DNA of 64,000 nt from Methylobacterium sp. WSM2598 (GTDB lineage Bacteria; Pseudomonadota; Alphaproteobacteria; Rhizobiales; Beijerinckiaceae). Location of the stretch: positions 5,668,763 through 5,732,762 of the forward strand of contig NZ_KB900609.1 of NCBI RefSeq assembly GCF_000379105.1, read 5' to 3'. Positions 47,356 to 56,026 of the stretch are shown in pieces. The position numbers were made by a program, and so were the translations under genes. Position 1 is the first letter of the stretch; each line of letters opens with the position of its first letter. The notes beneath the pieces are model-generated. The model did no database searches. It was not told the DNA's origin and saw only the letters and a list, made by a program, of their open reading frames with translations.

Positions 47356-48078
47356 ATGGGCAGTGCCTCCGCCATCGTGCGCTGCAGCGGCATCACGAAG
47401 ACGTTCACCGCGGGCGAAGACCTCGTCACGGTGCTGCACGGGATCGACTTCGAACTGCCCGCAGGTGAACTCACGATGCTGGTCGGTCCGTCCGGTTGCG
47501 GCAAAACCACCCTGATCTCGATCATCGCCGGCATCCTGAGCCCGACCTCCGGGGAGGTCGCGATCTGCGGCGCGTCGGTCACCCGCATGGGGGACCGGGA
47601 GAGGACAGCCTTCCGACGCCGGACGATCGGCTTCATCTTCCAGCAGTACAACCTCCTGCCGGCGCTGACCGTCGCCGAGAACGCGGCGATCCCGCTGGTC
47701 GCCGCGGGGATGCCGATGAGGCGGGCGCTGGAGCGGGCAATCCCCATTCTGACCCGCCTCGGAATGGCCGGCCACGTCGGCAAGACCCCGAATCAGCTCT
47801 CGGGCGGGCAGCAGCAGCGGGTCGCGATCGCGCGGGCGCTGGTCCACGAGCCCCGGCTGATCGTCTGCGACGAGCCGACCGCTGCGCTCGACGCCGACAC
47901 CGGTCGATCGGTCCTCGAGCTCCTCAAGGCCGCCGCGCTGGCGGAGGACCGGGCGGTCATCGTCGTCACCCATGACAGCCGAATCTACTCCTTCGCGGAC
48001 CGGATCACGGCCATGGAGGACGGGCGAATCCGCTCGGCCCGCGTCGCGCAGGCGAGGATGGGATCGGAGGTGGCGTGA
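47356..48078 (+). CDS. ABC exporter ATPase (MacB/DevA/LolD-like)
   Basis: 240 residues with a complete nucleotide-binding domain: Walker A GPSGCGKTT at 44-52, Q-loop FIFQQYNLLPALTV, signature LSGGQQQRVAIARAL, Walker B RLIVCDEPTAALD and switch histidine VVTHDSRI. The Q-loop and the N-terminal GEDLVTVLHGIDFEL are typical of the MacB/LolD/DevA group that works with FtsX-type permeases. It starts 4 nt after the permease stop, and its stop precedes the adaptor start by 1 nt. Confidence 0.92.
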   Translation: MGSASAIVRCSGITKTFTAGEDLVTVLHGIDFELPAGELTMLVGPSGCGKTTLISIIAGILSPTSGEVAICGASVTRMGDRERTAFRRRTIGFIFQQYNLLPALTVAENAAIPLVAAGMPMRRALERAIPILTRLGMAGHVGKTPNQLSGGQQQRVAIARALVHEPRLIVCDEPTAALDADTGRSVLELLKAAALAEDRAVIVVTHDSRIYSFADRITAMEDGRIRSARVAQARMGSEVA

Positions 48079-48079
48079 C

Positions 48080-49315
48080 ATGACCGGCAGTTCCGTCCTG
48101 CTCCGCTTCGGCGTTCCCGCGCTGGCCGCCGGCCTGTTCGGCTTCACCGCCTGGTCCGTTTCGGCGAAGTACGATCCCCGGCCGATCACCGAGCCGGTGA
48201 TCGCGGCGCCGGCCAACTCCTACGCCCAGGGGGTGTCCGCCGCCGGGATCATCGAGCCGGCGAGCGAGGTGGTCGCGGTCGCCACCGAGCGCGGCGGCGT
48301 CGTCTCCCGCGTGGAGGTCGTGGCCGGCGCCGGGGTCACGGCCGGACGGCCGCTCTTCTCCGTCGACGATCGTGAGGTCCGGGCCGTTGTTGCGCGGCAT
48401 GAGGGCGCGCTCGCGGCGGCCGAGGCCCTCCTGAGCTCGGCCGACCTGAACATCGCGATGCAGCGTCACAAGATCTCGCAGGCGGCGGCGGAACTCGAGA
48501 ACGCTCAGGCTGAATCGAGCCGGGCGGAGCTCGACCGCCTCCGGTACGCGTCGCTCGCCCGCGGGTCCTGGGTTTCGCGCCAGCGCTACGAGGCGGCCAT
48601 CGCGGATGCGGGGAAGGCCGCCGCGGCGGTCGCGGCCGCCGAGGCCGCGGTCGCCGCAGCGAAGCAGCAGAGCAAGGTCCTGACCGCCAAGCGGCTCGAG
48701 GCGGAGGCCAATGTCGCCCAGTCGAAGGCGGCGCTGGAACAGGCGCGCGTCGACCTCGACAGGACGGTCGTGAAGGCGCCGATCGACGGCAAGATCCTCA
48801 AGGTCAATGTCCGCGTCGGCGAGTACGCGCAGGCGGGCGCGCTGTCCTCCCCGCTCATGATCATGGGAAGCGCGGATCTCCTGCATGTCCGCGCCGATGT
48901 CGACGAGGCCGACAGCTGGAGGATCAACGCGGGCAGCCCGGCCGTCGCGCGGCTGCGCGGCAACCCGAAGATCTCCGCCCCGCTGTCCTTCGTGCGCATC
49001 GAGCCCTACGTGGTGCCGAAGCGGTCGCTCACCGGCGCCAGCACAGAGCGCGTCGACACGCGGGTTCTCCAAGTGATCTACGCGCTGCAGGTTTCCGACT
49101 TCCCGGCCTTCGTCGGCCAGCAGGTCGACGTGTTCATCAAGACCGATTCGCCTCAGGGCGTCGCGGAACTTCGCCGAGATCCCGCGGAGGTGGCGCGGCC
49201 GCTGCCTGCCTGCCCGCAATCTCTCGCGACGCACCGGGGATGCCGCATACCTGGGCAGGCGGACGCCCCGTGGCAACAAGCCCAGGGCACCCAGATCGGC
49301 CAACCCGCCGATTGA
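48080..49315 (+). CDS. HlyD/DevB-like periplasmic adaptor of the ABC exporter, with an abnormal C-terminal tail
   Basis: 411 residues from ATG 48080 (GGAGGTGGCG ribosome-binding site). It has an N-terminal membrane anchor (RFGVPALAAGLFGFTAWSVSA), a lipoyl half (VATERGGVVSRVEVVAGAGVTAGRPLFSVDD), a long Ala-rich coiled-coil hairpin (about 115-230), a second lipoyl half (VVKAPIDGKILKVNVRVGEYAQAG) and a beta-barrel ending GQQVDVFIKTDSP near residue 358. The last 50 or so residues (ELRRDPAEV... GTQIGQPAD) are Pro/Gln-rich and unlike the family, so the natural end was probably lost to a rearrangement at about 49155. The core is complete and is likely functional. No outer-membrane TolC partner is encoded nearby. 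Confidence 0.85.
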   Translation: MTGSSVLLRFGVPALAAGLFGFTAWSVSAKYDPRPITEPVIAAPANSYAQGVSAAGIIEPASEVVAVATERGGVVSRVEVVAGAGVTAGRPLFSVDDREVRAVVARHEGALAAAEALLSSADLNIAMQRHKISQAAAELENAQAESSRAELDRLRYASLARGSWVSRQRYEAAIADAGKAAAAVAAAEAAVAAAKQQSKVLTAKRLEAEANVAQSKAALEQARVDLDRTVVKAPIDGKILKVNVRVGEYAQAGALSSPLMIMGSADLLHVRADVDEADSWRINAGSPAVARLRGNPKISAPLSFVRIEPYVVPKRSLTGASTERVDTRVLQVIYALQVSDFPAFVGQQVDVFIKTDSPQGVAELRRDPAEVARPLPACPQSLATHRGCRIPGQADAPWQQAQGTQIGQPAD

Positions 49316-49841
49316 CGGTGATCCACTCGACTCCGCCGTGAGCGAGTGGGACCGGCTCCGGGTCCAGCGAGTTCGGCCCGCGCCTTGGTGCGGAAGTCCG
49401 CCTCCAGCCACGGGCGCTCGCGCGCCCGGGCCAAGAAAGCCTTACGGTCCACCTGTTGGCGATGGTGTCAAGGAGGTCGCCCGCAATCGCCGCCGCGTCA
49501 TACCAAAGGCTCAGGATGCTGACGCATCGAGCCGTTGCTCCATCTCGAATTTTCGATTTCAAGCCAGAGGCTTGGCGAACCAGAGGCTTGGCGAACCAGA
49601 GGCTTGGCGAACCAGAGGCTTGGCGAAAATTCGAGAGCCGCGGAACCGCCGAGCCACGTCTCCCATTGGCGTAAGAAAATAAGTCAAAACACCGAGTAGC
49701 GAGGGCGCCACAACAATGATGCTGGTCATTACATTAGTATAACATACCGTCGCCAATGTACATCGGTCGCCCCATGGACCGTGTCCAGGTCTGTTGCAGC
49801 GCTCGTCCGTCTCGGCGGACGCACTCAAATAGTTTGCGCGC
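49316..49841. other. Non-coding stretch after the cluster
   Basis: No credible gene. About 49155-49460 on the - strand contains a short peptide-like piece (MDRKAFLARARERPWLEADF) that may be debris of a lost gene. The tandem/inverted repeat structure at 49543-49637 is here. 49680-49760 is clearly lower in GC than its surroundings and may hold a promoter or mark foreign DNA. Confidence 0.45.
49543..49637. repeat. Four 16-bp tandem repeats enclosed by a 13-bp inverted repeat
   Basis: CCAGAGGCTTGGCGAA occurs four times without interruption or change (49565-49580, 49581-49596, 49597-49612, 49613-49628). TCTCGAATTTTCG (49543-49555) and its exact complement CGAAAATTCGAGA (49625-49637) flank the array, the right arm overlapping the last unit by four bases. 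No open frame uses it convincingly. Confidence 0.95.
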
Positions 49842-50276
49842 TCAATGTGAGCGCCACTCGGCAGGGATGAGATCCTCTCCCCGCTCGCTGCCCGCGCCAG
49901 CCGTTTTGGCTGCTTCCTGAGCAGCCTCTTGCTTGCCGAGCTGCCGCAGGCGCACTGGCTCTGCTGCCGTTGAGGCCGTCAGCTGCAGGATCTTCCGAAT
50001 GGCCGACAGGTTCCCTGCCCGGGCTTTGGCGAACAGCAATCCTATCGCCTGGCACCGGCACCGAGCTTGGCCGTACAGGAGAGCGTCGCGCTGATCACGC
50101 TGCAGGTAGGCAACTGTGATCCGAAGTGCCGCTGCGATCGTCTCCGGCCTCTCGCCCAAGGCGGCCACTTCCTCCACCACGAGCCCAGGGCCAGTTGCTG
50201 GGACAGGTCGCGGCGACGGCTTACGTCCCGCACCCGGCCTTGCACCTCCGCGCCCGATGCCCAAAGATCTCGTCAT
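49842..50276 (-). CDS. Small basic protein with GGARPGAGRKP motif, possible phage-derived DNA-binding protein
   Basis: 144 residues from ATG 50276, which has a good AAGGAGATT ribosome-binding site; an in-frame ATG 21 nt upstream is less suitable. The N-terminus RGGARPGAGRKPSPRP is a motif often seen at the start of small terminase subunits and related phage or plasmid DNA-binding proteins. The middle (RPETIAAALRITVAYLQRDQ...) could form a helix-turn-helix, and NLSAIRKILQLTAS follows. It is helical and basic, with a Lys/Arg/Gln-rich tail. The family assignment is tentative. It is divergent from the DUF3606-like gene. Confidence 0.55.
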   Translation of the reverse strand: MTRSLGIGRGGARPGAGRKPSPRPVPATGPGLVVEEVAALGERPETIAAALRITVAYLQRDQRDALLYGQARCRCQAIGLLFAKARAGNLSAIRKILQLTASTAAEPVRLRQLGKQEAAQEAAKTAGAGSERGEDLIPAEWRSH

Positions 50277-50457
50277 CGCAATCTCCTTTTGGTGCAACGC
50301 CTCAGCTGGAAAAAAATCTTTGCATGAGACCAGATGCGGTATTTTGTCCTTGGATTTCTATAATTTTCCGGATCCCCCGCCCCGTAGGACCTTTGCCTCG
50401 CTGGATACCGTCGGGAGCGTCCCCACATGTGGACCAGAGAAGATGAGGAGGAGCGCC

Positions 50458-50664
50458 ATGGCAGAAGCTGTTCACGGCCAGCCTGTCGGTGATCCGGAGG
50501 TCGTGCTTCTGGACGATCCGGGGACACGAGCATTCTGGGCCCGACGCTTCCAGGAGCCTGCCGAGAAGATCGAGCAGGCAGTCGAGGAAGTCGGAAACGA
50601 TCCGGCTCGTGTGGCCCAGTATCTCGGGAAGCCCTGGCCGTACGAGAAGAGCGGCATCGTCTGA
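50458..50664 (+). CDS. DUF3606-like small protein
   Basis: 68 residues from ATG 50458, with a strong GAGGAGG ribosome-binding site; an ATG at 50443 overlaps that site. The core DDPGTRAFWARRFQEP, then AEKIEQAVEEVGNDPARVAQYLGK, matches the short DUF3606 pattern (..WTERFGVSEEEL..AV..VG..A..V..YL), a helical domain common in Hyphomicrobiales and Sphingomonadales with no known function. It is monocistronic. An adjacent remnant of an IS701-like transposase starts 36 nt beyond its stop on the opposite strand. Confidence 0.75.
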   Translation: MAEAVHGQPVGDPEVVLLDDPGTRAFWARRFQEPAEKIEQAVEEVGNDPARVAQYLGKPWPYEKSGIV

Positions 50665-50700
50665 CACGCGCCGAGTGGGATGACGGTTGCCTGCGTCGCT

Positions 50701-51448
50701 TCAGATGCGCCTCTTGGGCTGCCGCTTGGTGAGCGCGTCTCCGGGCTGACCAAGCGATGACGACAGCGGGCCCAATGCGTCGCTGTGCTGGCCGCATCGC
50801 CACGCGCCGGATCTCCTGGACCGACCGGGGCACCGGCGGGCGTGGCGATGAGCGCGGGTTTTGGGGGCGCGCCATTTGCCAACCGGCGGACCCGCGCCAG
50901 CAAGGCGAAGGCCAGCATCACCAACGGGACGTGCCGGTGCCAGCCATGCCGGGAGCGGCTCTCGTCGTGGGCCAAGCCGAGTTCCGTCTTGGCGGTCTCG
51001 AAGGCATCCTCGATCGCCCAGCGCCGGCCCTCCACCGCCACCAGCCTCGTGACGGGCGTGCCGGCGGGGCACCAGGTCGTGAAGGAGGCCAGAGCCCCGT
51101 CCGACAGGCTGCGCCGGACCAGCAGGCCGCGCGTCCACTCGCTCTCATCGAGGGCCGGATCCAGGGCGCTGGCCGGCAGGGTGGCCAGAGGCAGGTAGGC
51201 CCAGTCGAACAGGCGCGCCCCTTCGGGCCCGCCCCAGCTGACAGGCGGATCCAATCCGTCTCCGCGAGCCCCTTGGCGATGTCCTCGGCCGTGCCGGCAA
51301 TGGGGCGTTCCGTGATCCAGGACCAGACGCTGTGTTGGCCGGTGACGCCCAGCACGCAGCCTTTGGAGGCGCGCCGCAGCGCCATCTCGATCTCGCTCAC
51401 CCCCCAGCCATGGGCGCCGGCCCCCGCCGGCGCGAGGACCAGCAGCAA
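50701..51448 (-). mobile_element. IS701-like transposase remnant, truncated and frameshifted
   Basis: The - strand encodes the C-terminal half of an IS701/ISAs1-type DDE transposase in two frames. EIEMALRRASKGCVLGVTG and GLAETDWIRLSAGAGPKG are upstream of about 51235. ARLFDWAYLPLATLPAS, WTRGLLVRRSLSDG and VEGRRWAIEDAFETAKTELG lie downstream, the last including the catalytic glutamate region. A frameshift near 51215-51245 separates them and the N-terminal half is missing beyond about 51448, next to the broken thioesterase gene. Confidence 0.75.
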
Positions 51449-51526
51449 CGGGAACGCGGCGCGTCCCTTGCCGCGGATCCACCTTGCGAGGGGCTTCCGT
51501 CCGGGCGGCGGGGGACGCGGCCGGCA

Positions 51527-53066
51527 TCAGCCGGCGGCCGCCGCGAGGCGGGCGAGGCGCTCGGCGAGGGCGCTCCGGACCGGCGGGTCCGCGAGGTAGA
51601 AGTGCCCGCCTGCCGGGTGCCAGCGCGCGCAGCCGGAGCGGGTGGCGGCCTCCCACCCGGCCATGTCGGCCTCGCCGATTTCGGCGTCGTCCTGCCCGCG
51701 GATCGCCAGGATCGGGCAGTCGAGCGCCTCCGGCTGGGGGCGGTGATAGGGGTCGGTCAGGGTGAAATCCGCGCGGATCGCCGGCAGCAGGAGCGCCATC
51801 AGCTCCCGGTGTGCGAGGATTGCCGCGTCGGTGCCGCCGATGCGGGCGAGTTCGGCCAGGAGCGCGTCGTCCACCAGCGTGTGCCGCAACGGCTGCGGCG
51901 TGGGGACGTCCGGCGCCCGCCGGGCCGAGACGACGAGGTGGGCCGGGACGAGGCCGCTCCCTTCGAGGCGGAGGGCGGTCTCGTAGGCGATCAGGGCGCC
52001 GAGACTGTGCCCGAACAGGATGACCGGCCGGCTCCAGTCGAGATGCGCGGCGAGGAGGTCGGACAGGGCGCGGGCGACGCCCGCGAGGTCCGCGCGGCGC
52101 TTCGCCGAAGCGGCCGCCGCGCCCCGGCAGTTCGACGGGGCAGACCGCGACGCCCGCGAGAGCCGGCACATCGAGCCAGGGCCGGAAGAACCCGGCATTG
52201 CCGCCCGCGTGGTGGAAGCACACGACCTGCGGCCGGCCCCGCGGCGGCGAGGGCGTCAAGGGGAACCAGGCGCGCGGGTCCTGCGCCGCGGGGCCGGACG
52301 GCGGTCCGGCAAGCCGGCCGGCGAGGAGGCGGGCCAGCGCGGGTCCCTCGTCACGCAGGGCGAAGTGGCCGCCGGGCAGCCTGTGGAGGGTGAAACCGGC
52401 CGAGGTCCGGGCCTCCCAGGCCTCGACCGCCTCCATCGACACCAGGGCGTCGGCTTCAGCCGCGACCGCCAGGATCGGGGCCGCGACCACCGCCTCGCTG
52501 TGGTAGCCGGTCGCCATGGCGAAGTCCCCCTCCAGGGAGTCGCGCAGCGTCCCGAGCATCCCGTCATGGGCCAGGACCGCCTCGGCGCTGCCGCCGAGGC
52601 GGCGCAGCGGCTCCGCCCAGCTCTCGCCCGGCCGCGGCAGGAGCGATGCGGGGACCGGCCGATCCGGCGACGGGCAGGCGCCCAGCATGAGCAGGCGCGC
52701 GACGGTCCCGGTCTCGTCCAGCCGCCGCGCGAGGGCGAAGGCGATCTTGCAGCCGAGGCTCCAGCCGACGAGGGCGAGAGGCCGGTGCCGGACGGAGTCG
52801 AGGAGCGGCAGCAGCGCCTCCGCGGCCGCCTCCACGCTGCGGAAGGCAGGCTCGCCGACCCGGTGCTCGCGCCCCGGGAGCTGGACCGGGCAGAAGCGGA
52901 CGCCCTCCGGCAGGTGCGCCTCCCAGCCGCGGAAGACCGAGGCGCCGCCCGCCGCGAACGGGAATGCGAGGACGTTGGCGGCGGCCTCCGGGTGCGGCCC
53001 GCCGAAGGGGAACCAGGCGCGCGCCGCCCGCACGGCCGCGTCGGCCTGCTCCAGAAGGCCGGCCAT
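51527..53066 (-). pseudogene. Tandem thioesterase gene (TE-TE), frameshifted
   Basis: Reading down from ATG 53066 (MAGLLEQADAAVRAARAWF) there are two successive RifR/YbtT-type thioesterase domains. The first, about 52990-52290, has FPFAAGGASVFRGWEAHLP, VQLPGREHR and GWSLG (nucleophile), ending in GGHFAL. The second starts VVCFHHAGGNAGFFRPW, VELPGRGGRFGEA, then breaks: two bases appear missing near 52100. It resumes in another frame with ADLAGVARALSDLLAAHL, FGHSLGALIAYETAL and GGHFYLADPP, ending at 51527. The repeated linker RAWFP before each domain shows they arose by duplication. As sequenced, only the first domain could be made. The upstream - strand sequence to about 53340 is also open but not recognised. 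Neighbouring siderophore genes suggest an editing role there. Confidence 0.7.
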
Positions 53067-53337
53067 CCGCCGCGGGCGTCCGCGCAGGTGGGCCGCGTCG
53101 CCCGCCTCCGGCCGCCCGGCCGGTCCGGGCCGCCGCCGCGCCCGCAGGAGGCAGTAGCGGATCCGCCCTGCGGCGAGCCGGTCCCACAGGGGCGAGCCGG
53201 GCAGGGCGAAGTAGCCGCCGACCGCCTCGACGAGGTCGGGATCGGCCCGGCGCAGGCGCTCCACGACGCCGGCGGGCGCCGCCGCGCGGGCCGCCAGCAC
53301 GCCCTCGCGCAGGCCGAGGCCGGGGCCGCGCCGCGCC

Positions 53338-54122
53338 CGGCCCTGCTCTGCGGCGGGCCGGGCGCGCCGCTCGTCTGCCTGCACGCCAGCGACGGCTTCG
53401 CCGCCGCCTACCGCCCCCTCGCCGAGGGGCTCGACGGCGCCAGAGCCGTCCTCGCCCTCGACGCGCCGGGTCTCCGGCCCGGCGAGGCGCCGGTCGACCG
53501 TCTCGACGTCCTCGCGCACCGGCACCGCGCATGTCTCGGGCCGGCCCCTGAGGGCGGCCACCAGCTCCTCGGCTGGTCGATGGGCGCGCACACGGCCTGA
53601 CAGCTCGCTCAGGACCTCCTCGCGGCCGGCGAGCCGGTGGCGCGCGTGATCCTGGTCGATCCCTCGCCCCGCGCGCCCTTTGCAGGAATCCGCTCCCCGG
53701 GCGGCCTGCTCCTCGCCTGCGCGGGGGACGCGGCGCGGGCCGCCCTGGCGGCGGACGGGCACGATGCGGGGTCGATCGATGCCATGCCGGAGGCGGGGCG
53801 GCGCGGCCTGTGGCGCCGGCTGCTCGCGGGCCAGGGCCTGCCCGCCTCGCTCCTCGCCGACGAGGCCGGGCTGGATCGCTTCCTCGGCGTGGTCGCCGCC
53901 AACCTGCGCGCCATGGTCGCGGCGAGGCTCGCGCCGCTGCCGGCCGGCCCGGAGGTCACGGTCTTCACCGCGGCCCGGCGCCCGCCGGGCTGGGGCGATG
54001 CCCTCGCCGAGTGGGAGACTCTGCTCGCCGGCCGCGCCACGCCCATGCCGGTCGAGGCGGACCATTGGTCGATCCTCGGCGCCCCGGACTTGGCGCGGCG
54101 GATTCGGGCGCTGCCGCGATGA
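53338..54122 (+). pseudogene. NRPS/PKS C-terminal thioesterase remnant with an in-frame stop
   Basis: The + strand reads APLVCLHASDGFAAAYRPLA, VLALDAPGL and LLGWSMGAHTA, where GWSMG carries the nucleophile serine. A TGA at 53598-53600 follows and the same frame resumes QLAQDLLAAGEPVARVILVD through to EADHWSILGAPDLARRIRAL with the catalytic histidine region. Nothing else in the frame is disturbed, so a single nonsense change is the simplest explanation. This domain type normally ends a non-ribosomal peptide or polyketide synthetase. The rest of such a protein is absent upstream, where an opposing thioesterase gene lies instead. It is therefore probably the last scrap of a lost synthetase. Confidence 0.65.
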
Positions 54123-54151
54123 AAACCAGCAGCCGAGGATGCCGAGGCGTC

Positions 54152-54193
54152 ATACGACATCCGGTTGATTGCTTCGCAATGCGGATGTCGTAT
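54152..54193. repeat. REP-like palindrome, copy F (inverted orientation)
   Basis: ATACGACATCCG (54152-54163) and CGGATGTCGTAT (54182-54193) form a 12-bp stem. Read on the - strand the core is ATCCGCATTGCGAAGCAATC..CGGAT. It matches copy D's CCGAAGCAATCGAGCGGAT, so it belongs to the same family in the opposite direction. Confidence 0.6.
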
Positions 54194-54196
54194 CAC

Positions 54197-54224
54197 CCCG
54201 GTCTCGGGTAGGCCCGAGATCGGG
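54197..54224. terminator. Possible bidirectional terminator
   Basis: CCCGGTCTCGGG (54197-54208) and CCCGAGATCGGG (54213-54224) pair with one mismatch around a 4-base loop, between the convergent thioesterase remnant and the ABC transporter genes. No T-run follows on either strand, so this is a weak call. Confidence 0.35.
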
Positions 54225-54268
54225 AACCGATGGTCCTCCTCGACGACCGCCGGGAGAGGAGAGGCGCG

Positions 54269-56026
54269 TCAGCCCCTCAGCCGCCAGCGCTCGGTGTCGC
54301 GGTAGGCGTCCCAGAGGTCGCGATAGTGGGCGCAGCGTGCCTCGAGCTCGGCCGGCGTGCCGCTGTCGACGACGCGACCGGCCTCCATCACCACGATGTG
54401 GTCGGCCCGCGCGATGGTCTGCAGCCGGTGGGCCACCATCACCACGGTCCGGTCCCGGAACAGCGCCCGCAGCCCTTCGCCGACACCGTGCTCGCTCTCC
54501 GCATCGAGGGCCGAGGTCGCCTCGTCGAGCAGCACGATCGGCGCGTCCTTGAGGATAGCGCGGGCGATCGCGACCCGCTGGCGTTCGCCGCCGGAGAGGT
54601 CGCGCCCACCCTCGCCGAGGACCGTGTCGAAGCCCTGCGGCAGGTGCGCCACCAAGTCCCCGCAGCAGGCCCGCTCGGCCGCCTCCCGGCACTCGGCCTG
54701 CGACGCCCCGGGGCGGGCGAGACGAAGGTTGCCGGCCAGCGTGTCGGCGAACAGGATCACGTCCTGCGGCACGACTCCGAGCCGGGCGAGGTGCCGATCC
54801 AGAGGCACCGCGCGGATGTCCTGCCCGCCCACCGTGATCCGTCCCGCCTCGGGGTCGAAGGCACGCGCGATGAGCGCCAGCAGCGTCGACTTGCCCGCGC
54901 CGCTCGGGCCGACCACCGCCGTCACCTGCCCGGCCGGGAGCGCGAGGTCGAACCCGTCGAGCACCGGCCGGCCCGGCCCGTAGCCGAAGCGCACCCCCTC
55001 GAAGCGGATCTCGCCTGGGCGGACCGGCTCAGTCCCGTCCTCCAGGGCCGGCTGCGCCAGGATCGCGGCCGCGCGGGCATGGGCGTCGCCGACGAGGCGC
55101 ATCATGAAGCCCTCGCCGAGGGAGGCCTCCAGGGGGGCGAGCAGGAGCAGCAACACGAGGAGCGCGACGGCGAGGCCGGGCGCGTCGATCGCGCCATTCG
55201 TGAACAAGGCGACCGCGACGCCAACCAGGGCGAGCACCGCGAGGTCGAGGAGGATGCGCGCGGCGCTCACCTGGGGAGCCACGGTGCCGATCGCCCGCCG
55301 GTAGAAGGCGTGCAGCGCCTCGACTTGCCGACGGTAGGCGCCCCGCTGCGCGTCGACCTGCCCCATCGCGCGCAGCACCGGCAGGCCGGCCAGAAACTCG
55401 ACCATCCGCTCGGCGGTCTCGGCGACGAGGCTCGCCTGGTCGCGGGCGAGCCGCGCGAGGGCGCGGTCGAGGCCCCGGTAGGCGAGGACGGCGAGGCCCG
55501 CGAGGACGAGCGCCGCGGCGAGGAAGAGCGGGTGCACCGCGCCGAGCGCCGCAACCAGCACCAGCGAGAGCGCGGCCTGCCCGACCTGGCGGCCGAGGCC
55601 GTAACCCGCCTCTTCCTCGATCCAGCGAAAGCGGTTGGTCACGAGGTCCGCCAGGCCGCCCGCGCCGACCCGCGCGAGCGCGCCGAGGCCGAGGCGCCGC
55701 AGATGGGCGAACAGGTCGAGCCGGAGTTCTGCCACGGCGCCATAGCCGGACTCGAAGCCGCGGGCGAAGCCGACCGGCATCACGGCGATCCGGGCCAGGA
55801 ACGCCCCCGCCACGAGGGCGGTCGCGGCGAGCGAGCGCCCGTCCGTCCAGGTTCCCGCGGCGAGGCCGTGGACGACCCACGCCGCCGTCAGGAGCGGCAC
55901 CGCGGCGAGCCCCGCATCGGTGGCGAGGAGGGCGAGCCCGATGCGGTAGCGGACCCGCATCCGGGGCTCCATCCGGCGGGTGAGGTCGCGCCACCAGGAG
56001 ACCGGGCGCTCAGCGGGCTGCGGCAT
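54269..56026 (-). CDS. Half-size ABC transporter, YbtQ/Irp7-like (siderophore system)
   Basis: 585 residues. The N-terminal membrane domain has six helices (from RIGLALLATDAGLAAVPLLTAAWVV to LAVALLVLLLLLAPLEASLG). The C-terminal ATPase has Walker A GPSGAGKST, signature DLSGGERQRVAIARAI, Walker B PIVLLDEATSALD and switch histidine VMVAHRL. ATG 56026 is chosen because GGAGG lies 9 nt upstream; the gene overlaps the end of the preceding transporter by 17 nt. A pair of overlapping half-transporters beside a FyuA-like receptor and an MFS gene corresponds to YbtP/YbtQ, inner-membrane transporters needed for iron-siderophore use. Heterodimer formation with the neighbour is expected. Confidence 0.87.
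   Translation of the reverse strand: MPQPAERPVSWWRDLTRRMEPRMRVRYRIGLALLATDAGLAAVPLLTAAWVVHGLAAGTWTDGRSLAATALVAGAFLARIAVMPVGFARGFESGYGAVAELRLDLFAHLRRLGLGALARVGAGGLADLVTNRFRWIEEEAGYGLGRQVGQAALSLVLVAALGAVHPLFLAAALVLAGLAVLAYRGLDRALARLARDQASLVAETAERMVEFLAGLPVLRAMGQVDAQRGAYRRQVEALHAFYRRAIGTVAPQVSAARILLDLAVLALVGVAVALFTNGAIDAPGLAVALLVLLLLLAPLEASLGEGFMMRLVGDAHARAAAILAQPALEDGTEPVRPGEIRFEGVRFGYGPGRPVLDGFDLALPAGQVTAVVGPSGAGKSTLLALIARAFDPEAGRITVGGQDIRAVPLDRHLARLGVVPQDVILFADTLAGNLRLARPGASQAECREAAERACCGDLVAHLPQGFDTVLGEGGRDLSGGERQRVAIARAILKDAPIVLLDEATSALDAESEHGVGEGLRALFRDRTVVMVAHRLQTIARADHIVVMEAGRVVDSGTPAELEARCAHYRDLWDAYRDTERWRLRG

Noticed and set aside
49565-49628. CRISPR array
   Set aside because: The 16-bp units are directly adjacent with no spacers and there are no cas genes nearby.
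50472-54065. A 1,197-codon open frame on the - strand spanning the IS701 remnant and both thioesterases
   Set aside because: It joins unrelated pieces: antisense translation of the + strand thioesterase, the tandem thioesterase, a frame-shifted section and transposase sequence. It is not one protein.
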